Positions 36,607-64,000 of a stretch of 64,000 bases of DNA are shown here, one piece after another. Origin of the DNA: Luscinia megarhynchos (taxonomy: Eukaryota > Chordata > Aves > Passeriformes > Turdidae). The notes beneath the pieces are model-generated. The model had not been told where the DNA came from, searched no databases, and saw nothing but the letters and a program-made list of their open reading frames with translations. How positions within the stretch are numbered: the first letter of the stretch is position 1; every line of letters starts with the position of its first letter. The translations under genes and the position numbers were made by a program. Location of the stretch: contig CM067576.1 in NCBI GenBank assembly GCA_034336665.1, positions 17,318,036 through 17,382,035 of the forward strand, in the 5' to 3' direction.

Positions 36607-37080
36607 AGCAGGTGCGACCCCATAACCCTGCCCAGCCCCATATGGGGATATGTGTGACCCCATAACCCTCCTCAGCCCCATATGGGGGTATGTGTGACCC
36701 CATAACCCTGCTCAGCCCCATATGGGGTATGTGTGACCCCATAACCCTGCCCAGCCCCATATGGGGTATGTGTGACCCCATGACCCTGCTCAGCCCCATG
36801 TGGGGGTATGTGTGACCCCATAACCCTGCTCAGTCCCATATGGGGGTATGTGTGACCCCATAACCCTGCCCAGCCCCATATGGGGTATGTGTGACCCCAT
36901 GACCCTGCTCAGCCCCATGTGGGGGTATGTGTGACCCCATAACCCTGCTCAGTCCCATATGGGGGTATGTGTGACCCCATCACCCTGCTCAGCCCCATAT
37001 GGGGTATGTGTGACCCCATCACCCTGCTCAGCCCCATGTGGGGTATGTGTGACCACATGACCCTACCCAGCTCCATATGG
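36607..37080. repeat. 39-bp minisatellite with a palindrome in each unit
   Basis: About 12 units of TATGTGTGACCCCATAACCC plus TGCTCAGCCCCATATGGGG. Most units carry the self-complementary CCCCATATGGGG; a minority have CCCCATGTGGGG. Confidence 0.96.
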
Positions 37081-38524
37081 AGTTCCCCCAACTGTGAATT
37101 TGGTGATTCTGCAGACTCCAAATTGGGGAGGACAGGAGGGCCAGCAGGGAGGGGGAGGTTTGTGCAGCAGAGGCACGGGGTCCTTGCAAAGCCCCTTGAC
37201 AGAGGAAAAGTTTGTCAAGCAGGGACAGGGACACGTTTGGGGCTTGTGTCATGTCAGGGGCATGTTTGGGGCTCGTGCTGGGGTGCTGCAGGGCACATGG
37301 GAGGGTCCATGAGCCTACTCTGAGACCCCAGGCCAGAGCAGGGGGCTGGCTGTGCTGCAAACCCCTCCACAGGCCAGGGAAAGTGGATCCAGCAAGGAGC
37401 AGAGGGAGATTTGTGCCCCCTCGACAGGGGGGTCCCCAGGACCTTCCCCTGCCCTCGAGGCTGGGCTCTGTCAGCCTTCCCACCATGGCACAGCTTGGTG
37501 ACCTCCAGCAGGGCTGGGACCAGCCCTCAGAGCTTTCCCAAAAACACTGCCCTTGTACTCAGCTGCTTCAGAGCAGGGTAAAAAAAATCTACAGAGTGCA
37601 GCACTTGGAAATTCTCGTTTGTACTGGGCTAATTGCCCTCATTATTCTGGGTCCTGGAGGCACCTCTGGTCCTTGTGAAGGCAGCTGCAGTCATGGAGGG
37701 GTGAGATGTGGTTTGTGCTCCCTCTGGTCTCCTGCCTCCTCACTGGCTTGTCCTGTAGGAAGGTGTGGGGAGCTGCTGGCAGACACAGGCAGCTCCCAGC
37801 CGCCTCCTCGCTGCCCCAGGGTCACTTCTGATCTATTGTGATGCTCTCCAGGCTGTTGCCAGCTGCACTGGGAACACGGGGATGAAGCCAGAGAAGCCTG
37901 GAAGGATGCTGGGGGGTGAATGGCCACCCCGAGTCCTCGTGCTCCTGCTGTGGTTCCCTTGAGATGATTCCTTAGCCAAGCACCTGAGAGATCCTTCACT
38001 GCACCACCAGGGTAATTAAATACCTGAGTCCAGCACTGCATCCATCCCACCCTGCAGTGGGTTTATTTCTGCCCTCTGCAGCCAGCCCTCCCTGGGCCTG
38101 GAGGATGGTCCTGGATGCCAAGGCTGCTCTCCCTCCTGCACAGAGTGCGTGGGGGGTGACTCAGCCTGACTCAGGGTGCAGCCTCATGCTGAGCTGTTTG
38201 ATCCATCGCTGCTTTTCCCATTTCCCTCCGCGCAGCGAGCAGGGGAGCAGCTGGAGTGTGGCTGTTCTGGCAGCTGCCTCCACGAGCCTTTTCACAGCAG
38301 ACACCTGAAGCCAGGCCGGCATCACTCGGGGTAACTCCAGAGTGTCTGGGGCAGAGAGCAGGAGCTGCCCCCAAATCCCTGCCCGTGGGGAACAGGGAAG
38401 GTGGAGGAGCTGATGTTGGTCTGCCCCCAGGCCTTGAAGCACTCACGGCTGCCCGGGCCCACCCTGGCACTGCCAGAGGCTCTGATGGGCGGGCTGCTGA
38501 CATGGAAATCCCGGCATGCTTGTC
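37081..38524. other. Gene-free spacer
   Basis: Unique GC-rich sequence with no recognised gene or repeat. Confidence 0.4.
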
Positions 38525-38654
38525 ATTTCCAGTGACAAAGAGGGTGACAGTGGCATGAGGCTGGGCTGTGCTGTCACCTGCTGTGGTGGCCCCAGCACTG
38601 TGACATCCTCGGCCAGCCCCACAGCCCCAGGGCAGTTCGATGGCAGTGCAGACG

Positions 38655-38852
38655 GCCCCAGGCCCAGGCTGGTGCTCACTGTCACAGCAGAGCCCTCCTG
38701 GGAGAGCTGGGAAATCAATTAGCACAGGTGTTAAATAAATTAGGATTGCCCCAAAGAGCTGTCTGAGTGCTCCTGCTGTTCTGCATTTGGCTGGGAGAGG
38801 GCTCCTCTCCTCCCAGGAGTGGCTCAGTGCTGGGTTTGGGTTCAGGCTGGAA
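38655..38852. repeat. Duplicated segment, LTR-free copy
   Basis: About 200 bp that recurs at 42408-42483 plus 43074-43202, where a 590-bp LTR interrupts it. The uninterrupted junction AGCACAGGTGTTAAATAAAT is at 38721-38740. 38533-38577 also recurs at 40413-40457. Confidence 0.85.
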
Positions 38853-39229
38853 ATGCACAGTTTGGGGTGCAGAGGGGACACAATGCAGGTCTCTCCCGAG
38901 GGATCAGTGTGTGTGGGAAGAGGGGCACAGTGGAGGGGCACGGACTCTGCAAGTGGGGCAGCGAAAGCAACACCCCAGGGCAGCCTGCAGCCCAAAGAGA
39001 GCAGAAGAACTTGTGGCACTTGAGGAGTGGAGGCTGCAGGTGTGTGCTGGCCCTTTGCAGGGGGCTGCAAGGGACCGGGGACATGGACACGCTTTATGCC
39101 CCCACACCCCAAGGCAGCGCAGCCCACGGTGCTGCGGGTCACATCTCACTGAGCAGCAGTCACAGCGGACTTTGTGACCTTCAGAGCAGAATTGCCTTTC
39201 GCTCCTCAGCCCCTCTCTGACTGCTGAAA

Positions 39230-39510
39230 CACGTGCCTGGTGCTCCAGGGGCAGCTGTGCGAGCTGCTCCTGCCCGGGCAGGGGCTGCGGGGCACGGGCA
39301 GCAGAGCCCCGCGGCCGTGCCCGGCGTGCCGCGCCCCGCGCCGCGCCAGCGCCGGGAGGGGCCCGTGCCCGCGCGGAGCCGCCGCGCTCCCGGCCGGGCA
39401 CTCGCACCGCGCTTGCACGGCCGCCTGCTGCCCCTGCCTGGCCGCGGCAGGGGCTGGCACGGGCCCCCTCCGCCACACCGCAGGCCCGTGCAGGACCGGC
39501 CTCACAGCAG
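39230..39510. other. Isolated CpG-rich block
   Basis: About 280 bp with very dense CpG (for example GCCGCGCCCCGCGCCGCGCC near 39329) surrounded by ordinary sequence. No exon can be recognised in either strand. It could be a promoter of an unannotated transcript or simply a GC-rich relic. Confidence 0.5.
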
Positions 39511-39639
39511 CAGGGACACCTGAGGGATGAGCTCAGGCTGCCATGGGGAACGCCCTGGTGATCCTGGGGAGCACGAACCCTGCCCGGTGCCAGCACTGGG
39601 ACTGACTGGCTGGACACAGACCCTGCCCAGGCAGGGCCA

Positions 39640-39815
39640 GACCTGGAGCAGGTGTTACAGTTCTGGGATCCCCAGTCTCAGGACCTGGAACCGGGGGAGC
39701 AAGTCCAGAGGAGGCCACCAGGTTGCTCAGGGGAGCAGCTCTCCTGTGCAGACAGGTTGGGAGAGTTGGATCAGCTCAGCCTAAGAAAGGAAGGCTGTGG
39801 GGAGAGCTCCCGGTC
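39640..39815 (+). mobile_element. CR1 LINE fragment, internal part
   Basis: Contains AGGAGGCCACCAGGTTGCTC, then a GAGCAGCTCTCCTGTGCAGA and AGGTTGGGAGAGTTGGATCA series typical of CR1 upstream of the 3' end. It breaks off at about 39815 before the 3' terminus. Confidence 0.75.
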
Positions 39816-39824
39816 TGGGCACTG

Positions 39825-40196
39825 TCTTATTAACCAATAAAACACTACCAACAAAGATATTTACATTTTTAATTCAATACTAAGAAATTTCATCTAATTA
39901 CAGTGTGACTTTTTTCAGCCAGTACTGTTCTGACACACAGACCTATTCTAAGACTTTTTGTCACCTTTGCAACCACTTTTATTCCTTCTGTATCTTAAAC
40001 TCCATAGCTAAACTTTTCTCAACATGTCTCTACTTTAATCTTTAAATCTATATTCTTGTTTTTAGCACTTGAGCTTGGAAGCTTTTCCCAAGGCCTCAGG
40101 TCCAATCCTGTATTCTTTTCTAGACTGTGATTTCCAGACTCAATATTCTGAGAACTTCTTGCATTTTGAATTCCAACATGTGTTTGCAGGATCTTC
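39825..40196. mobile_element. AT-rich block, possible LTR fragment
   Basis: About 370 bp of AT-rich sequence that starts sharply after the CR1 piece (CTTATTAACCAATAAAACAC) and ends sharply at GC-rich DNA. Composition and abrupt borders suggest an inserted retroviral LTR or internal piece. No ends or coding remnants were identified. Confidence 0.3.
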
Positions 40197-40613
40197 TCAG
40201 GCACAGAGCAGAGGCTGCTCCCAGCTGGCAGTGCCACAGTGTCCTGGGAGCCATGGCGTGGGCACTGGTGACCCCAGGCCTCTTCCTGATGTGCCCCTCA
40301 CGCCTGGGAACGCTTCACTGCCACAGCCTGGGCTCCCATTTTCACTCCCAGGCCTTTGCTGGCCATGAGCCCCCAAGGGCTGAGCTGGTCCTGCTGCCCC
40401 TGAGGCTGTGGGGCACAAAGGGGGTGACAGTGGTGTGAGGCTGGGCTGTGCTGTCACGCTGAGGTTCCTGCCTCCGAGCCTCCCAGCCTCTCAGGAATCC
40501 CAGCTCCTGGGAGGGCACCCAGGAATGCCTGGACAGCTCTTCCTGCTCCCCTCAACATCAGCACCACCCCACGGCCACGGGCAGGGGAAGGCGGGAAGCA
40601 GAGCTGGCAGCCT

Positions 40614-41655
40614 GGCTGGAGGCAGAGCAGCACTGCCAGGATCAGGGGGCAGAGCAGCACTGCCAGGAGCAGGGGGCAGAGCAGCACTGCCAGGAGCAGG
40701 GGGCAGAGCAGCACTGCCAGGAGCAGGGGCAGAGCAGCACTGCCAGGATCAGGGGCAGAGCAGCACTGCCAGGATCAGGGGCAGAGCAGCACTGCCAGGA
40801 GCAGGGGGCAGAGCAGCACTGCCAGGAGCAGGGGCAGAGCAGCACTGCCAGGATCAGGGGGCAGAGCAGCACTGCCAGGATCAGGGGGCAGAGCAGCACT
40901 GCCAGGATCAGGGGCAGAGCAGCACTGCCAGGAGCAGGGGGCAGAGCAGCACTGCCAGGATCAGGGGTAGAGCAGCACTGCCAGGAGCAGGGGGTAGAGC
41001 AGCACTGCCAGGATCAGGGGGTAGAGCAGCACTGCCAGGAGCAGGGGGCAGAGCAGCACTGCCAGGAGCAGGGGGCAGAGCAGCACTGCCAGGAGCAGAG
41101 GCAGAGCAGCACTGCCAGGATCAGGGGTAGAGCAGCACTGCCAGGATCAGGGGGTAGAGCAGCACTGCCAGGATCAGGGGCAGGGCAGCACTGCCAGGAT
41201 CAGGGGGTAGAGCAGCACTGCCAGGAGCAGGGGCAGGGCAGCACTGCCAGGAGCAGGGGCAGAGCAGCACTGCCAGGAGCAGGGGGCAGAGCAGCACTGC
41301 CAGGATCAGGGGTAGAGCAGCACTGCCAGGAGCAGGGGCAGGGCAGCACTGCCAGGAGCAGGGGCAGAGCAGCACTGCCAGGATCAGGGGCAGAGCAGCA
41401 CTGCCAGGAGCAGGGGCAGAGCAGCACTGCCAGGATCAGGGGCAGAGCAGCACTGCCAGGATCAGGGGCAGAGCAGCACTGCCAGGATCAGGGGGTAGAG
41501 CAGCACTGCCAGGAGCAGGGGCAGAGCAGCACTGCCAGGAGCAGGGGGCAGAGCAGCACTGCCAGGAGCAGGGGCAGAGCAGCACTGCCAGGAGCAGGGG
41601 CAGAGCAGCACTGCCAGGAGCAGGGGGCAGAGCAGCACTGCCAGGAGCAGGGGCA
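40614..41655. repeat. 26/27-bp minisatellite
   Basis: About 39 units of AGCACTGCCAGGAGCAGGGG plus CAGAGC or GCAGAGC. Units differ by GAGC/GATC, CAG/TAG and four versus five G. The G-run length decides whether the unit is 26 or 27 bp. Confidence 0.97.
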
Positions 41656-41779
41656 GAGCCCCCAGTGTCCTGCAGCCACAGAGCCCAGCCCTGTCACTGC
41701 CCGAGGTGTCTCCTTAGCCCTGAGATCACCTCTGCAGGACATGCAGGTGGTTTGGAGCCCAGCTCTTTCTGATGCCCGC

Positions 41780-42235
41780 CGATGAGAGACTGCAGGAGGC
41801 TGTTCTTAGAGGTTTTCATGGCTGTTTATTCTTCCTTATCTCAGGATTGCTTTATCCAGCTCACAGCGGTCTGCTCTCTGGATATCCAAGGCAGAATCTG
41901 CCTGGCAGAGGCAGGACTTATCTTTTATAGTCTAAATTACCTACTAGGTATTTACAACTATTTTCCAATACAATTCAGTCTTATAACATGGTCCAGCTTT
42001 GTTCACATCCAATCTGACAGTGCCAGCATGTCACCCAGCATGGATGGCACGGAGAAGGAGGAAGAGGTATCCACTCCCAATTCCTCCATCTTGGCCATGT
42101 ATCCCTTATCACAAACTTTCCCAAAAGTCTATTTATCTACGTTCTAACAAGCTAATTTACACTTTACTAATTTTGGTGGCTTGTTTCCATTCCCTCTGTG
42201 TTGGTAATTTCCCTCAGGGGTGTGAATTCAGTGCC
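41780..42235 (-). mobile_element. Probable retroviral LTR, minus strand
   Basis: Sharp-edged AT-rich block. On the minus strand it has an AATAAACAGC polyadenylation signal (as GCTGTTTATT at 41821-41830) near one end and a long AT-rich U3-like part, as in a bird LTR. Termini were not resolved, and no coding sequence is attached. Confidence 0.5.
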
Positions 42236-42483
42236 TGAGACAGCAGGGTCTCACTCAGGGGTCTTTGGGACCCTCGCCAGGGGGGTTTTGAGAGCCCCCA
42301 GAGAGGCCAGGAGTGCACCCTGGGCTCCCACACAGCCCCAGCTCGGGGCACAGCCGGGCCAGGACACCCTGGAGGCTGCACGGGCTCGGGGAGGCTCGGC
42401 CGAGACAGCCCCGGGCCCAGGCTGGTGCTCACTGTCACAGCAGAGCCCTTCTGGGACAGCTGGGAAATCAAGGAGCACAGGTG

Positions 42484-43073
42484 TGTGATAATTGACTAAT
42501 TATTCGTGTTAATCATAGAAGTTTTGGTGCTTGTATAAACCAGAATACTTAAAATAAGAAAAGATCGTGGACCTAGATAAAGGGAAAATATATGATTAAA
42601 CCCACTCTCTTTAAATCCCCCTGTTATGAATATTGTGTATACCAGTTTGTAAAAGAAAAAAAAGGGGTTTTCCATAGTCTGAAAGGTTTTTTTGCAGAAT
42701 CAGATTTCCTGCCTTTGTGTAATCAATCACAAACTATATGCTAAAGATCAGAATTCCCACTTCTTCTGTTTTTTATCTACCAAGACCAGATGGTTACATG
42801 ACCAATTGTCCCAAGAGCTGTCCCATGGAGTTTAGAAGTTTCTTTGACCACCACTGCTTTACCCTGCAGAATTACTACAACAAAGCAATAACAATTATTG
42901 ATTACTACAAGGAAAACCCTACTATGAAAAGGGAGCTGCAAACCAGGTTGGGTGGAAGTGGGGAGTGGGCGGTGACCCCTCACGTTTTCCCCAGCGCTGC
43001 TTGCTCTGTCTATATTAAATAAAGCAATCTAAATCTTTGCTGAATATCGAGACTTTGTTTCTCATTTATAACC
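42484..43073 (+). mobile_element. Solo LTR, 590 bp, with target-site duplication
   Basis: Starts TGTGATAA and ends TTATAACC, an imperfect inverted end. Flanked by GGTG(T) on both sides (42480-42483 and 43074-43077). AATAAA at 43018-43023 sits about 50 bp before the end. The duplicated sequence at 38655-38852 shows the same site without the insert. No retroviral genes are attached. Confidence 0.85.
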
Positions 43074-43445
43074 GGTGTTAAATAAATTAGGATTGCCCCA
43101 GAGAGCTGTCTGAGTGCTCCTGCTGTTCTGCACTTGACTGGCAGAGGGCTCCTCTCTCCCCAGGAGCTGGCTCAGTGCTGGGCTTTGGGTTCAGGCTGGG
43201 AACGCTGTGGAATTCTGAACTCCTTGATGTGATTTGATTTAAAGTTCTGCTTCTCCTCTGCGGCTGAGCAAGTATCAGTTTCAACCCTCACAAGTGCACC
43301 TGCTCCCACAGCCCTTTGTAACGCGGCTGCGAGCGGTAGGGCAGAGGCCTGCCGGGGTTCAGGCGCTGCCGGGAGGTTTTCAGGCAGAATTTCCCAGCAC
43401 AGAGCGCGCTGCCCGGCCCCGGGGCAGAGGGCCCGGCGCCGAACG

Positions 43446-43455
43446 GCGCATGCGC
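43446..43455. promoter_or_regulatory. NRF-1 site, upstream copy
   Basis: A perfect GCGCATGCGC palindrome, the consensus core for nuclear respiratory factor 1, which drives nuclear genes for mitochondrial proteins. It lies 449 bp upstream of the start codon. Confidence 0.7.
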
Positions 43456-43509
43456 GGGACGGGCGGGGCGGCCCCGGAGCCTCGGCGCAGGCGGCGCCTG
43501 GCGCAACCT

Positions 43510-43519
43510 GCGCATGCGC
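43510..43519. promoter_or_regulatory. NRF-1 site, downstream copy
   Basis: A second perfect GCGCATGCGC palindrome, 64 bp after the first. Paired NRF-1 sites at this spacing in a CpG island argue for real use rather than chance. Confidence 0.72.
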
Positions 43520-43530
43520 GGCCCACGGCC

Positions 43531-43551
43531 TGACGCAAGGCCGCTGCAATT
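43531..43551 (+). promoter_or_regulatory. Possible C/EBP-ATF / mitochondrial stress element
   Basis: TGACGCAA at 43531-43538 resembles the composite C/EBP-ATF site (consensus near TGATGCAA). TGCAAT follows at 43545-43550. ATF4/ATF5/CHOP sites of this type are known to induce mitochondrial chaperones, HSPA9 among them. The match is short and imperfect, so this is a suggestion only. Confidence 0.4.
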
Positions 43552-43831
43552 GCCTGCGCTTTATCCTGTCCGACCTTGAGTGCGCGGCCGCCGCAGGACC
43601 CGGGCTGGCCGGCTCCGCGCCGGTGTGCGCCGCGCCGCTTCGCTTTCTCTGTCTCGCCCCGGCGTGCGCCAGCCGGCACAGCGAGCTCTGTGGCGGTGTC
43701 GGGAAGTCAGCCTGCAGCTGCGCCGCCGTTTCCGGACTCCGAGCGGCGCGCCGAAAGCCAGCGGTCCGATCAGGCATTATTGGAGACAGCCCGCGGCGGG
43801 GGTCCTGCGGCGCGGCTCGGCCCCCCCGTAG

Positions 43832-43841
43832 CCCACGTGGG
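43832..43841. promoter_or_regulatory. Palindromic E-box CCCACGTGGG
   Basis: CACGTG at 43834-43839 inside a 10-bp palindrome, 54 bp upstream of the start codon. USF and MYC/MAX bind this core. It may lie in the 5' UTR or core promoter. Confidence 0.55.
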
Positions 43842-43894
43842 TGGAGGTTTCCAGAAGAGCCGCGGCCCCGCGCGCCCCGTTCACCGCCGCCGCC

Positions 43895-62846
<18,952 letters not shown>

Positions 62847-63528
62847 GGAGTCTCTGTCTTGCCTTGATGAGAGAATGATGAAGAGGTCGATTTTCTTGAT
62901 GCTTGGGAGAGAAGGGACCTTCCTGAGCAGCAAGGGGCAGAATTCAGACTTACTGTGTTTTTGCAGTATTCTATATATAAAATTCTTCAGTGTATAAACT
63001 TAGTGATGTGTCTGCTAGATAAATTGTCACTTGATGAAAGTTAATTCATGCCAGACAAAGTTATGAGTTTGGCCCTGGCGTGTTCCCCTGAGCACCTGGG
63101 GACTGGCTGATCATTTAATACTTGACACAATGGTGTAGTAAATCCGAGACCCAAGCTTGGAAACCATGTCACGAAATCGGAGGGTGGAGATGGAAGCTGT
63201 CTGGGAATGGGGAGGAGAATAAGGCCTGCATGGCCCCTCCCTGAGGAGCTGGGAGCAGCAGGGGCAAGGCTGGGGACGTTTCTAGAGACCATTTAACCCT
63301 GAGCTAGGCTGGTACCCTTGTTCTGAAGGAAAGGGGCTTCTTCAAACTCAGCTGTAACATTATTTCTTACAAAAGAGGCTGTGTGCAAGTTCAATACTTT
63401 GCTTGTCTGAGCCTTCTGCTCCATCCTGTGTCTGTTCTCTGCTTACGGTAAAATAATTTCCTTGAAAATAAAACTGTTACTGGATCCATTCTGGATTTTT
63501 TTAAAATAAAAGCAGAAAAGTGTCCAAC
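62847..63528 (+). other. HSPA9: HSPA9 3' untranslated region
   Basis: The 3' UTR runs from the stop codon to just past two AATAAA hexamers at 63467-63472 and 63505-63510. Cleavage is expected about 15-25 nt after either signal, so two 3' ends roughly 40 nt apart are possible. The exact cleavage site is inferred, not seen. Confidence 0.75.
63467..63510 (+). terminator. Tandem polyadenylation signals of HSPA9
   Basis: Two canonical AATAAA hexamers lie at 63467-63472 and 63505-63510, about 620-660 nt after the stop codon. A T-rich stretch sits between them (63491-63502). Confidence 0.75.
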
Positions 63529-64000
63529 ATGGAGTTCCTGGTCTCCTGGCCTTTGATGGAGAGCACGAGTACTTCACTGCCTGAGACAGCTGCAGAGGGA
63601 AGAGTTTTCTGCTTTCTGGTGTCAGGTTGGGCTCTTCCGAGAGTGTCAGTGCTGCTCTCACCAGGTGCCCCAAGTCCTGTGACTGCAGTAGCAGTGGCTT
63701 TCATCCTCAGGCACTTTGTGCTGGGCTTAGCCTTACAGAACAGGCTCCAGGCTTGAGCAGCCCAGTCTGCTTTTCCCCATCTCTTCCTCTGTGTCTTTTA
63801 ACTGGAAGGAGAACTGGGTTTGCAGCTGCTTTCTCCTGCCAGCTCCAGTACTGGGGGAGGAAAGAATGGTTTTTGTTCTGCCACTCAAGCCCGTTCCTGC
63901 TGGAGGCACAGAGGTGCCTGAGAGTGTGATTAGGAATAGATCAGGAATAGTCACTGTGGGTTCGTTAAAGGAAAGTCCCGCCCGGTGCCCCAGTGCTGCC
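63529..64000. other. Sequence downstream of HSPA9
   Basis: Unique sequence without a recognised exon. CCCGCCCGGTGCCCC at 63978-63992 is GC-rich and could begin a further element outside the window. In human the next gene in this direction is ETF1, but nothing here identifies it. Confidence 0.35.

Noticed and set aside
36607..37080. CCCCATATGGGG read as a row of SRF CArG boxes
   Set aside because: The CArG core needs six A/T between CC and GG; here only ATAT is flanked, so the consensus is not met.
38904..39617. 237-residue minus-strand frame over the CpG block
   Set aside because: Arg/Ala/Gly low complexity with alternative frames equally open. There is no conserved motif and it overlaps unrelated sequence types.

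Overview
The window looks like bird nuclear DNA, most likely a songbird. The evidence is a spliced vertebrate gene with short introns, several CR1 LINE fragments carrying the avian 3' end, solo LTRs, and a very high load of GC-rich minisatellites. The only protein-coding gene I can support is HSPA9 (mortalin/GRP75, the mitochondrial Hsp70). It lies on the + strand, with the start codon at 43895 and the stop at 62844-62846. All 17 coding exons can be placed with GT/AG splice sites. They join in frame to 2,013 nt, or 670 residues, and cover the targeting peptide, ATPase domain, linker, substrate-binding domain and lid.

Layout. 1-43,000 is gene-free flank. It holds roughly fifteen tandem arrays: a GGGAAT/GGGAGT hexamer array at 4.35-5.28 kb, a 20/60-bp array at 5.34-6.63 kb, (ATGGG)n at 9.6 and 29.6 kb, a 300-bp (CTCTT)n tract at 10.7 kb, and minisatellites of 18 to 56 bp at 15.2, 15.7, 17.3, 19.6, 23.1, 24.2, 34.5, 36.6 and 40.6 kb. 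Between them are CR1 fragments, three probable LTRs, a relic of a Harbinger-type transposase at 33.4-33.65 kb, and several AT-rich unique stretches that look like conserved non-coding DNA. 43.4-44.4 kb is the HSPA9 CpG-island promoter, with two NRF-1 palindromes, a CACGTG E-box and a possible stress element. A 45-bp repeat fills part of intron 1.

Introns 11 and 12 of HSPA9 each carry one copy of a C/D-box snoRNA. The two share an identical guide that matches the 28S rRNA segment targeted by SNORD63. One host transcript would therefore make a mitochondrial chaperone and two copies of a ribosome-modification guide. 62,847 to about 63,525 is the 3' UTR with two AATAAA signals, and the rest is intergenic. 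In human the neighbours are CTNNA1 (divergent, upstream) and ETF1 (same strand, downstream); neither is recognisable here.

Long open frames inside the tandem arrays are by-products of stop-free repeats and are not annotated as genes. Repeat family names, snoRNA identity and regulatory calls come from reading the sequence and from general knowledge; no search was run.
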